From Costus lasius (lineage: Eukaryota; Streptophyta; Magnoliopsida; Zingiberales; Costaceae): DNA of 64,000 nucleotides. Under the pieces are notes generated by a model that had not been told where the DNA came from, made no database searches, and worked only from the letters and a program-made list of their open reading frames with translations. This document shows, piece by piece, positions 24,401 to 36,245 of the stretch (within the stretch, counting starts at the first letter, position 1; each line of letters begins with the position of its first letter). Position numbers and translations under genes: made by a program. The stretch is from the NCBI GenBank assembly GCA_027563935.2, contig CM050447.1:16023501-16087500 (forward strand), read 5' to 3'.

Positions 24401-27400
24401 GTTCAAAATTTGATTGTTGATGTCCATTAGTGCAGGCTGGCTGCCATTTGCTTCAATGTATAGTTCAAACAAAGATTTGATTTCACTGGCACACTACGCT
24501 TATCAGTGATTGAACAGAAAATGTTGTCATATGATTATCATATTGTGCTGATATCACAAGTATGTCAACAATTACTGTGGGCATAAGAATTAGGATTGCA
24601 TTGTGCTTTTTGTTGATGCCTTACATGCCGTGTCTGGTGATCACATAGTTACTATGCACGAGCACAGTGTACTTAAGTTTGTAATAGAACAAGACCAAAG
24701 TTTAGCATGATATGCACAAAACTTCCTAATTCCTAGTTGCATATACCAATATAAACCACGAAAAGAATGTCTCAAAGCACATGTTATACTAGTTTAGCCT
24801 AACATTTACATAATAGGTAAGAAAACAACTACAAAAATATCACTCACCACCCAGAGGAGAATACGAGGATTACGTGTAGTAATATTGTCAGTAATGAGCT
24901 TAAATCCTTGATGTGCATCAACAATCTCTACTATTGTCATTGCACCAAGAAGAAAGAAGACAATTTCACTGACTTCAGCAGATGCATGATTTAGTTCTGA
25001 AACAGCTATTTCTGTAGATGGAGCCTACATCAGATAAATAGATCAGGTCAAAACCGAATGCAGCTAATTGAACCAACACAAATTTATGCACAAGGACATC
25101 AATAGTTCAAATTTTCACTCGAGAGAAACAAACTAGTCTGCACTATTAGAACTGCAATGAAAATGAAACGCCTGGGAAAGCTATCTAAACACTATTTATC
25201 CTAGAAAGAAGCATAGTAGCATCCAAAAAATCACATAATTTATATGACAACTCATTAGATAATTAGCAAAAAAAAACTCAAATCTAATCCAAGTTACAAA
25301 CCTTACTAGAGGGAGGTCAGATGTGTAAGCTCCATTAAGACTATCCAGGATTAGCTGTCCAGTTTGGTTTCTTTAAGCAGATTAATTACCCCATTACTAC
25401 CAAGTATAGAAAGGTGACTACAATAAGGTCAATATATTTAGACACTATACCAATTCAACAATTGAACCATCTAAACGTACAAGGAGACATGAAATATTAT
25501 AATTGTGAGAAACTGGTTAATATTGCTGTAAATTAGAATACATTTTTGGACTGTTTACTTAATTTTAATATGACAGTTTACTTTTTTGAATTCTAAATTG
25601 GTATTTAAACCAAATTAATATAGAAGAGAAGGCAATTTTATTCAAAAGTTCTCTTTCTTTGTGGAATTTGTATTAATTTTTTCTTTCCCTCTATTATATG
25701 GTATCAAAGCAAGAAAAGATAGTAGAAGATTCAGAGAAAACAATGTCTAGAAAGTGATCCGGAAATGCTCTATGTGGCCTCTGAAAATGTCTTTAAAATT
25801 GTTTCCACTACAGTCATTGAAAATAATTCCCTTACCCTACAAATCACTATCCGAAATCTCAATGAGTGAAACTTTCTTCAATAGTTCAACGATTAGAGAG
25901 AAGGGCAAAATCTCCTCCATAGATGACTCTTCCCCACATCCACCAAACAACGATCCTCTTTATTCCACATGGGACTCGATTAATTCAATGTTCAAGGCAT
26001 GTCCATGGAGGATAGCATAGGAGAAACTTATCTTTTCTCTTCTAGAGCAAAGGAAATCTGGGATCCAGTCCAACTGGCCTATTCAGATTCAGAATATTCT
26101 TCTCAATTGTTTGAATTAATCAGGCTAAGGATCCCAGTCAAGGGAATCTTGACATTACCCTGTATTTTTTGTTCTTAAGAAAATTATGACAAGTGGACAA
26201 GTCGAGTCATACTTAATGGTCATATCCCTCTTTTGTGTGTTCTGTTGCCCTGATCATGAGGTCTCTTGGCCTTGCTCAATCTGCATTATGGATTTAAAAA
26301 TTGGTCTACACTATCCTCTATGAGTAGCATGTACCGATCTGCTCTTGTATTGGTATCCAATACAAAATGGTATCAATTTAGTATTAAATATATGTATATA
26401 TAATATTATAGATATAATATATTTTTGGGGTGATATCAACTAGTACCCCCATGTCGATGCATACTGGTCAATTACTGTACATTAGTTCAGATCAAATTTG
26501 AAAATCATGGTCTGCACCATAGAAACCTGTTCTGAAGTGTGATCACTATCACAAATGCTAGCACATAAAGGATATATGTTGGAGCTTACATGGGAGGGCT
26601 GCGGATTGGCTTGCTGCAAATCAAATAAAAAAATGATATCTAATTTAGCTTCCAAGCCTCCACCAAGTGTTAACTACACAAATTGAACAAATTGAATATC
26701 TCTGTACCTTTCTTGGGCCTCCTCTTCATGAAGTACCTACCTTATGTCATAATCAGGTAGTCCTGATAATCATGTTGCAAATATGATTGAAAAAGGTGAG
26801 TTGCGGATAGTGGATTACGGTGCTACTGATCATATGGCTAGTTCAATTTCTTCATTCCAGTCTTAGGATGTGACTATGGGGAGGATATTTGGCAAGGCTG
26901 TCTTCAATGGCTTTTACTTCCTTTAGATTTGTCTAATGTTTCTTCCAATAATCAGATAAAGCTTTTACACTTTTGTCTTGATCATTCTAGTCTTTCTATC
27001 ATGAAATATTATTTCCCTTATTATTCAAGAATAATAATGTTCCTTTTCAATGTGATGCATGTAAATTTGCAAAACATGCTCAATTTTTTTTGCCTCCACA
27101 ACTATATCTTCCATCTAAACCATGTACTTCAATTCAATGATATTTGGGGCATCCTCAATTCGTACTCATAAATCTCAAAAGTGGTTTATTATGTTCATTG
27201 GCGGTCATATTCTAGTCATATGCGTGTCTCTTCTCAAAGAAAATTCGATTTTGCTATGGCTTGTAAAACTTTTTGTAAAATGATCAAAACTCAGTTCAAT
27301 AAAATTATTGTATTACAATGGTAATGAGTTCATATAAATTTCATTTTGGGGTCATCTTTTTTAATGCAAGGGCATTTTACACCAAGATTGTGTGGCTGAA

Positions 27401-30400
27401 CAAAAAGAAATCATTTGCTCGAGGTTGCCAAATATCTTTTTATTCATTACCAATATTCCTAAATATTTTTTGGGAGTGTTGTCCTTACTACTTGTTACCT
27501 AATAAACCATATGTCATCCAAAGTCCTTTAGTTCAAATGTCCCAGTCATGTCCTGTCCTAATTATAGGATTTCTTTTTTCACACTACAGTCACATATCTT
27601 TGATTGTGCTGTTTTTTCCTTCATGATCCTAGTCAACTGTCAAAGTAGATCAAAGGTGGACCGAAGATCCCTCCTCCTTCAAAAAGGATATACATGCTAT
27701 TGCCCAAAAAATGGAAATAGTTTATCAGCATAGATGTTACTGTTTTTTTCAAAAATCAATCATACAATGGGCATAGTTAGTCTAGGGGGAGAGTCTAAGT
27801 GATCCACATTTGGAAACAACACTTATTTGGAAAACAACACTTACTACCTGTTTCTTTGGAGAGAAAATATGAGAGAAGAGAGAGAAAAGATTTTTTTCTC
27901 TCGTTTCTTTGGAGAGAATGGGATGGGAGGATAGAAAAACGGAAAGAAAAATTTTAATGTTTTCTCTCCAAATCAGAGAGAAAACTCGATTGGTCGATCA
28001 CAAAAGCCTCTCACGTCTCACGCGTCTCTTGTCTCACACGTCTCCCTTTCTAACTTCTTCTCTCTCATACCGACAAAGGAGAAGGGGACTGGCATCCTCC
28101 TCCTCCTCTAGCTTTCTCTGTTTGCTCCATACGCTCGCGTCTCCCTCCTCGCTTGCTATGCTCGCTCGCACCGGCCGCCCTTTGCAGTGTCGTCCATCAA
28201 GCGCCGCCCCTTTGAAGCATCACCCTCTGATTCCACAAGGTATGTTCTCAAGCACCAGCCCTCTCTCAAGCATCCAAATTTTTTGCAAACTGAATTTCTA
28301 GGGTTTGGGTTTTTTTCTTCCTACAATCTCTCTCAAGCGTCAACCCTCTCTAAGATAATGCTAGATTAATCAAGTGAACAATCACACTTTCTGTATTAAA
28401 ACTAACATTCACAGTTTGGATTCTCCGTCTTAGCTACTCTTCAGCATATTACATACCCTAGATTTGAATCAGTGTCTTCTCCCACTCCTTCCATTTCTTC
28501 CACAACATATACCTCAGGTGATGCAGGAATACAGAATAAAATGCCCATAATTATTATTAAACTACATGAGTCTTTAGTCAACGTGTGCTATCTAGTATCA
28601 ACTCAATTTTTAAAGATATACTCCTTTTTTTTCTAAATAAACTTCCAGCTTCCTAGTTTTAGAATTAGGAACAAGGAATAGCTTACATTCCCAAACTCTT
28701 CCTCTGGAGTACTTGTTAATGTGCAAACACTATAGAGTTCCTCAAAATAAGTTGAAGTTTTTGTTTTTAAGTAAGTTTATTATGATTAAAGCTTGAATTT
28801 GAATAGCCACTTGTAGTGTTTTTTCTATATAGATTATTATTTTTGGGCGATTAGATTTTGTATTCTGAAAGTTGATCTAATGGCCTTGATGTTATGTAGT
28901 CTTTTGTTAGAGAATAAAAGCTCAGTTTTTGTCTTCTTGTGGCAATTAGGCTTTTTAACTCTTTTTTGTGTCTCATCTATTATATGATCAAAAATGCATA
29001 CATATTTAAGCAAGTATGAAATTTATCATTTCCTTAACATAACACATTATACCTTTTTTTAATTCAGCTACCACACGCTTGTTGAGCTTATGTTGTTCTT
29101 ATTGCGAGCTATTTTATTAATTATGTTCCCTTATTTGTTTTCGTAATGTTAGTTATTTTCCTTATCTCTTTATCTTGAAATCACTCGTTTCTATTTCTCT
29201 ATGCACTTTTGGTTGTTTATGTTACCTTCATGCTTCAGTGTTGTTTATGAAAGTTTTGTCTGCACTCTCCTAGCAGCATTTTTTTCAGGTGCTTTAGTAC
29301 TTAAAATAGTTAGGATTTCATTGAATTGAAGCATAAGATTGCAAAATTCTACCAAATAGTTAAAAATATTTTTAATAAATACATTTTCAAATACAAGAAT
29401 AAATTGAACACAAACATTAATAACATAAACATATATAATAATTTTTGGATGATAATGAATCAATTGATTCGTATTTTTCTATTGTTAAATATTTACTATT
29501 GGAACTACACCTGCAAATCTTTGTTCTCTAAGAATACCACATCTTAAGTGGCAAAGAGGTTGAGCAATGTTGTGGAGGGGTGACAATGCTTTTGAAATAA
29601 GGAGGGCTTAGAAGGGTGATGAGATGAGGAGATAGGCCTTCAAGGATGAACATGTGGTAGGCAATGGAGTTGAAAGGTACAAACAATAATGTTAAGTATT
29701 GTTGGTTGGCAATGGCTATTTGAATAAGATGAGAGATAAAGAAAAACTTGCATTGCCCTAATGATTTGAATGACCGGTGAGACTGTTTGTGGTAGATGAG
29801 TTTGAACAACCTCATGATTTATAGGATTAGCATATATCATTGAACCTATTGATTTGTAGATCCTACAGCTTAGACTGGAGAACTTATCACTCTCATTGTG
29901 TCCTAACTTGAGTTTGAACAACCTCATGATTTATAGGATTAGAATATATCATTGAACCTATTGATTTGTAGATCCTACAGCTTAGACTGGAGAACTTATC
30001 ACTCTCATTGTGTCCTATACTTGATTCATTTTTCATGACCAGAGGATCCTATAGTTTAGATCAAGTTTCTAATAGTATTAATGATCAATTTTATTATCTT
30101 TTCACTCATCATGTGTATGCTCCTTTTGATGTTATATTTAAGATTATCATGATCAAGTTTTTACCTAGAAGCTATGAATGTTTCATGGGATTAAATTGTA
30201 GTATTGAACTGTAAGATCACATGATCCAACCAAATAGTAAAAAAATTATTTTAAATTCATATACTAAGAGCAAATTGACTACATGTTTGCTAATATACTT
30301 ACTACAAATTGAATTTGCATTAAACCCCGTGTCGGTATTATTTATTATTTAGAGGTAGTAAAATAAACTAAATACCAATCAAATGGTTCCTACCAATACT

Positions 30401-33400
30401 TGATGTTCCATGTATTTTATAAGCTCACGGGATAGAACAATTCATGCTCAAACTTGTGTGTGGATTACTTGAGAAAACTTCAGTTTTCTTTTATAGTACT
30501 ATTACCATCAAATGTTTGTCCTTAGATTTAAGAATAAGAGTGAGATCGCATAGAATTCTATACCAAAGATGTTTGAAACTGACAACCATGCGTGGGATGA
30601 GCTTATTGCGGTATATTAGAAGTTATTTTTCATTTATTATTATTATTTTATCTTTTGTGTGCACTTATTAAATTTCTATTTTTGCAAGTCAATCCTTCTA
30701 TGAAGAAGTGGAGAAGCACTCCTATCCAAAACTAGGACAAACTAAGGAATTATTTTCAAAAGATAAAGCAATTGGAAGTAGCACTGCAACATGCGAAGAA
30801 TTCATTAATGTTGGAGCAAGGAAAGTGAACAACAAGCATATGACCCATCAAAAGTCATACCTGATAGCTATGACAAAATAAATAAAGTGATGATTAGATA
30901 CTATGGTCAATGGATTTGATAATATGATGTATGATGGATATTGTTAAATTTTACTTTGTTAAATTTTGAATGTAGTTATATTTCTATTGACGATGTATCT
31001 TTGTTTCTATTTTGTGATATGTTTTAATATTTCTCATGTATTTAGGTTCTATGTATTGATAGTACAGGTGAGATATTGCCAAATTTTTTGATAATTTTAT
31101 AAACTCATAATGAATTATAAATGTATTTGTATCAAATATGTATTATATTTTATCAATATATATAGTTTTTTATTTATCTTTTTTAGTAATAAAATTTTCT
31201 TTCCTATTTTCATTCCTTCTAAAGAAACAGAAGGTTTGAAAGAGAAAACTGTTTTCTTTTCTCCTTACTTTTCTCTTTCCTCTATTTTTCTTTTCTTCTT
31301 AATTTTCTTCCCTTCCAAAGAAACAGGCTATTAATAATTTCGGATTCGGCAGCACAAAACTCGGGTGATGAGGGCTCTAATACTGCAATTCAAATATAAA
31401 AAATTCCACCTTAAATTCTCCTCAAAATAACCCAAAAATCAGTCTACTAGACAAAAAGAATTTGGACACATTAGAGGAAGAAATTAAAAGAAAAGAAGGT
31501 CAATGATATCATCCACTCACAACACATTCGAGGAAAAAAAATTTAAAAAAAGATCATTGATGTCATGCACTCTCAAATCTCCACCTGAGGTTGTGTTGAG
31601 AAAGGCCAAGCACTAAGATCCTACTGCACTCAAAAAAGCAATTCAAACTTGCACAAAACATCTTATTTGAATTTTATGGAGAATGGACATCTCTTCACAC
31701 AATTGAAGTCTTTTGTTGCTAATCTATCTAGTGAGAAAATCACAAAACCATGAAAGAAGCTATGAGGAAACCTGAGTGGAAGACTACTATTCTAGAGGAA
31801 TTATGTGCTTTTGAAAAGAATGAGATGTGGGAAGTTGTTGATAACCCTCAGGACAAAGGAGTTCTTGACTGAAAATGAGTTTTCAAACATTTGCCTCTAT
31901 AGCCAAGATCAATACTATATGGGTTCTTTTATCCCCAGTAACCAACCTAAATTGACCTTCGGAGAAACTCAACATAAAGAATGCCTTTTAAATGGGAATA
32001 TTGAAGAAGAGGTTTTATGGAGCTTCTCCAGGACTCGACTGTGAAGGGCAAAATAAATTGTGCAAGTTAGAAAAATCATTGTATGGCATGAAACAATCAC
32101 CCTGTGCATGGTTTATTTGTTCTCTAAAAGCCATACAGAAGCGAGATTACATGCAAGCTCAAGCATAACACTCCATCTTCTACAGGCATAGAAAGGGTAA
32201 GATATCTATCCTAATAGTATATGTTGATGATATTATACCTACAAGAGATGATATAGAGATGTCTCAAGTTAAGAAGGGTCATACTTCTGAATTCAAAATG
32301 AAAGACCTAAGAAAACTTCAATATTTCCTAGGCATGGAAGTTTCCAAGAGTAAGGTAGCCATCTCTGTTTCACAAGGAAAGTATGTCTAGACTTACTAGA
32401 GGAGAAAGGTAAAATGGGTTGCAAGCCCATGGACACACCTATGGACCCAAACGTCAAGCTAGGTGAACTAGGCACAACTAATCAAGTAGGCAGGGAGTGT
32501 TACAAGAGATTGGTAGGGAAGTTGATATGTTTGGTTCATACTAGACCTGACATTAGGTTTGTAATAAGTTAAGTGGTTCAATTGTGCATGTTCTCAAAGA
32601 GGAAAAAATGGTGACAATGAGCCAAATATTGAGATAATTAAAAGGGAACTCAATGCGAGCTCGGCAGGTTTAGTTGTTGATACTTGATAGACGTTTGACT
32701 TTGAATTATTATTCATATGTATGGGACATAGAATAAAAACCAATCCATGGGCAGTACATACAGGTAAGCTTGTACAAGTACAAAGTTAATACAGTGTATG
32801 TACATATATACTGTCAGTACCATATGTATTGATATGTACAGTCTGATAGTGGACTAGAATACTAGTAAAAATTGGCATTTAAAACCTTGATATGGGGAAA
32901 ATCTAGTTACTTGGAGAAGTAAAAAGCAGTTTAGAGGTGCACTTACGATCAGTAACTCATGGTCTTTGTGAAACATTATGGCTAAAATATATACTAGTAA
33001 AAGTACATATGGATACATAAGTACCACTCAAGCTATTGTCTACCATGACTGACAGAGCATGTGGAAGTAAGATATGTCATTAAAGAAAAAAATAGAAGAT
33101 GGAACAATTTGCACTGCGTATGTTCCAACCTAAAGGCAAGTAGCAAATGTAAAGAATCTTGGGAAACTAGATTTTGAACAAAAATTTGCGTCTTTGAATT
33201 GTAAATTAGGTATTTAACCCAAGAAATATAGAAGAGACATAAGGCAATTTTATTCAAAAACTCTCCTTTATAGTGTTCGTGTAGTTTTTTCTCTCTATCA
33301 TCTTTTAATAATATATTTAGACTTTATGTTAGTTCAATCATTTAACCATCAAAAGTGAAGGGAGAAAGGAAGTATAATAATGCTCCAACAGAACAACTGA

Positions 33401-36059
33401 AAACTAGCTTCTACTAGGGAAAGAACCAAGATATCCTTGATTTTTGTAGGTAGAATGAGAGAGAAACAAGGATAGTTTATGGCTTATTCATTTCCTTCTC
33501 TTTTTTGCTAAATAGTCTCGTGCACCTCACTACTACTAATTTGACCTATCTAGTATGATCTCATCTCATTCCACATTTTATAGAAAGGAGTGGTCGTTAC
33601 TTTCATCCAATTAACACACAGAAAAGCACACTCTAAGAAGTCTTTGTAGTTTGTAGTATCCCATAAGGCCATGGTACATTGTGCAACCTAAAACATAAAA
33701 TCAATTATCAAAATCAAAATGGTCTAAAAATTATGATAATTGTCTTTAGAAATTCCAGATGGGATGCACTCAAATTATGCACAACAGGCACAAACATTCA
33801 AGGAATTCCAGTTCTACTGTTACAGAATATCTTTTCACATTTCCTCAGTGTCCAGAACGATGAAATTTGACTCGAAGCAGACAAGCATCTATCCGACTAT
33901 CCCAAAGATAAGAAATTGCAACAGGAAACCCTCAGGGAAATCATGCCAGCATGAAACCTAAGGTTGCAGTGTAGCTCTTGAATAAGGAACCATCTGTAAA
34001 TCAATGCACTCTGGACTATAATAGAATTTAACAATCATACCAGCATCTGAAATAAACAAGAAAAAAAATAAATGCAAAGTGCAATGTACAGACAAATCTG
34101 TGTAAACAAGTGAAACATAGATCTAAGATAGCAACAATATATAAATCTAACCCCAATGCTTCGGATAACCCATAAGCAAACAGCCATCAATAATCCGACA
34201 CCACTTTTGTTGAAGGCTAGTGATTCCTCAAAAACAATGCCTGCATAACCAATTGCAAATACCAACACCATAGCAAGATCCTGCAACATGCATCATACAT
34301 TAAAACTAAAGATTATCAACAGTCATGTAGCAATCTACACTCAGATACGAGTACATGAGTTTTATAAACAATATTAATATTTGTTCATTGAGCTCGTTTG
34401 TCTATGTATTTCTAAAGGTGCTAGAGTGCAAGGATCAAACAGTATGAGAAACCTGATTAGCTGCAACCCAGGAATGATTTATTGCAGCTGCTCCTGCCAA
34501 AGCAGTTGCAAGAATAGTAAAAGCTTTCAGTAAATCAGTCTTTGGCTGGTAATTCGCTTCAAAATCCTGTGAGCTTACTTCATCAATAGAACACAAAGGA
34601 TCACATTTTCCATATGCATCTATCAATTCCTAAATGACAAAAAAAATCCACAATTAGAGACTATAAAGTGCTTGATTAATGTGATGCAAGTAAACAATTA
34701 AATGTATGTCTTGTGTTTTTTGAGAATGGGAGAGAGAGGCATCATTGTGTGATAATCTCCATCATTATTATCCATTTTGGTGTAAAAGGGAAAAGCAAAC
34801 GAATGAACACTAATGTAAAAATAATGGGGTGGTCTATATACTCCATGAAAGGTCAATTTGATTTTTTAAAAACAAGCAATATAGATAATTATACTTCCAT
34901 AGATTTAAAACCTATAAGCAGAAATAAGAAACTTAGAAGACGGGCCATATTCCATTTTGTCTGGATACGGATGTAAACAAACTCAAAATAGTCGATGGTG
35001 TTGTTCCCACTATAAAAGTCAGAAAATACCGAGGTGATAATCTTTTTGTGAAAGCAAGGAAACAGAAATTTAGGAAAATGGAGAAAACCTTTTAAAACTT
35101 ATATGATTTTTTACACGTGCGTTACACTGCATATATTTACATTAATATAGGGTCATACCAAACACATTGATAGCGAACATGTTGACGTGAAACAAGGAAA
35201 AAGTTCAAACTATGCATTTCAGAGAAGAAAAAGTATGCTAGTTCGTGATGTACGCGGTTCAGTTCAACCTAAAATAGCCAATTCTTATTCTCAGCTTCTA
35301 TCACACAACTACATTTGGAAAGTGCATTCTTTCTAGATCCACATACATATAGCCCATTGAAAAGACGTATCTCGCAATCTCTTACCTACCCAACACACCG
35401 TTTCTTGCTTAAGAGGGGGCACAATTGCGCCTTCAGATTGTTACAATTGCAAATGATGAATCTAAATTCACTTAGATACGAAACTGGATGCCGAAGTAAT
35501 AAAGAATGGCCAAGCAAGTTTTGTTTTAATTTGATGCATTTGTGAAAAAGATAATCAAGCAATAACAGAAAACAGTAAAAAAAAAAATGAAAGCAGAAAG
35601 CTGAAAGGCGAGCTCAAATCCACAGATCAAGAAGTTTTCTTCCGGCCACTACGGTTGCAATAACACTGACCCAATTCGTCAAAACCCTAGAAATCCCCAT
35701 TGCAGTACAAAGAAGATGGGCAAGCCAAAAAAAGGGAAACACACACACACACACAGACAAGAAACCAAAGTAGTGAGCATTTCAACCTCGTAATCTCCGG
35801 GGTCTTTCTCCGGCACGCCAGGGGAAGGAGAGGAAGAGGAGGAGGCGCCCTTGGCCTTCTCCTCCGCCCTGGCGATGCCGCTCGCCCGGAGCCATCGCTG
35901 CGAACTGAGGAGCGAGGGACGCGGTGGAAGGGCAGAGAGAAGAGGAGGAGGACGTAAGGAAGAGGAGGAGGAGGAAGAAGAAGGAACGGTGTGGAGCTTG
36001 AAAGGGGATCGGGAGAGGGTGAGGTCGGGAGTGCCGACCAAGAGGGCAGAGGAGGCCAT
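18483..36059 (-). CDS. NHD1: NhaD-type sodium/proton antiporter, plastid-targeted (ten exons)
   Basis: Spliced CDS in transcript order: 36059-35787, 34629-34453, 34280-34152, 25024-24848, 22427-22321, 21040-20920, 19941-19880, 19798-19496, 19097-18803, 18602-18483. All borders are GT/AG, and the frame gives 587 residues. Plant NHD1 is an Na+/H+ exchanger of the chloroplast envelope that exports sodium from the stroma. Residues 1 to about 60 are Ser/Arg/Pro-rich, as a transit peptide. About a dozen hydrophobic spans follow. Family motifs are VLDNLTSTIVMVSLL (263-277), ANAGGAWTPIGDV (298-310), AIIDNVPLVAAT (483-494) and GTGGSMLIIGSAAGV (518-532). The two DN pairs match ion-binding positions of the NhaD/IT superfamily. 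Arabidopsis NHD1 is about 576 residues. Intron 3 (9.1 kb) holds nested transposons in antisense or unclear orientation, yet no coding damage is visible. Confidence 0.93.
20103..20800. other. NHD1 intron 6, AT-rich
   Basis: Intron sequence between the exons at 19941 and 20920. It contains a short repeated motif (TCTTTGTTRCARTGCAATC ... AGCAGCAG) at about 20.25 and 20.32 kb. No coding sequence was seen. Confidence 0.4.
23195..23296. repeat. two-copy 51-bp repeat in NHD1 intron 4
   Basis: CATGCCCGTTGGAGGGTTGA starts at 23195 and again at 23246. Each unit is 51 bases, that is 17 codons. On the plus strand both copies stay in one open frame and read IMPVGGLMPLP(S/G)NVA. The unit is much more GC-rich than the intron around it, which suggests a captured or inserted fragment. 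It lies antisense to NHD1. Confidence 0.8.
23361..23530. repeat. two-copy 87-bp AT-rich tandem repeat in NHD1 intron 4
   Basis: TAATCTATTAAAGTGATGA begins at 23361 and 23448. Both copies continue to ACCAACATATTTTTT and TAGAATATCCTAAAAAA. It directly follows the 51-bp repeat and may be part of the same inserted segment. Confidence 0.8.
27847..31327. mobile_element. TIR DNA transposon nested in the copia element (Harbinger/Tourist-like candidate)
   Basis: A perfect 13-bp inverted repeat, CCTGTTTCTTTGG, bounds 3.48 kb (27847-27859 and 31315-31327). The flanks share CTA on both sides, fitting a 3-bp target duplication. CCTGTTT termini with a 3-bp duplication are typical of PIF/Harbinger and Tourist elements, and CACTA ends are absent. 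The interior has a GC-rich Ser/Leu low-complexity stretch near 28.0-28.25 kb. Near 30.6-30.87 kb there is a fragment that might be a decayed Myb/SANT-like ORF1. No intact transposase is visible. Its insertion separates the integrase part from the reverse-transcriptase part of the copia element. Confidence 0.65.
29798..30021. repeat. two-copy 112-bp tandem repeat inside the TIR element
   Basis: Copies start at 29798 and 29910 with GAGTTTGAACAACCTCATGA and both end in CTCTCATTGTGTCCTA. They differ at very few positions, so the duplication is recent compared with the decay of the surrounding element. Confidence 0.9.
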
Positions 36060-36245
36060 TTGCTAGTGTGTTTGATGAAGGGGTGAGTGAAAAGTTGAAC
36101 CGTGGATGAAGCCCGAGTGTCACGCTCTCCACCTCATTCTAAAGTATTTTCTGATTGGAAGAAACGATCCACATGAGCTATTTGTAAGGCACAACCTTCT
36201 CACTAATCAATCTAATGAACTGTTGTGCATCCAAAAAATACTAAC

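Larger units (their letters stand above)
25590..33305 (+). mobile_element. decayed Ty1/copia LTR retrotransposon in NHD1 intron 3
   Basis: Matching terminal segments lie at about 25590-25698 and 33195-33305. Both contain GAATT(C/G)TAAATT, GTATTTAA and AAGGCAATTTTATTCAAAA, as remnants of the two LTRs. The first is followed at 25699 by TGGTATCAAAGC, a close match to the initiator-Met tRNA primer site of copia elements. Inside, on the plus strand but in broken frames, are a protease-like DYGATDHM near 26.82 kb and an integrase-like H...C..C region near 26.95-27.1 kb. At 31.74-32.65 kb follow reverse-transcriptase words (KNEMWEVVD, then YVDDI at about 32.22 kb) and LVGKLI..TRPDI. Stops and frameshifts show it is inactive. 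Outer LTR limits and target duplications could not be fixed. It is antisense to the host gene. Confidence 0.8.

Noticed and set aside
27909..28301. 130-codon open frame on the plus strand
   Set aside because: Ser/Arg/Leu low-complexity sequence within the nested TIR element. No motif was seen.
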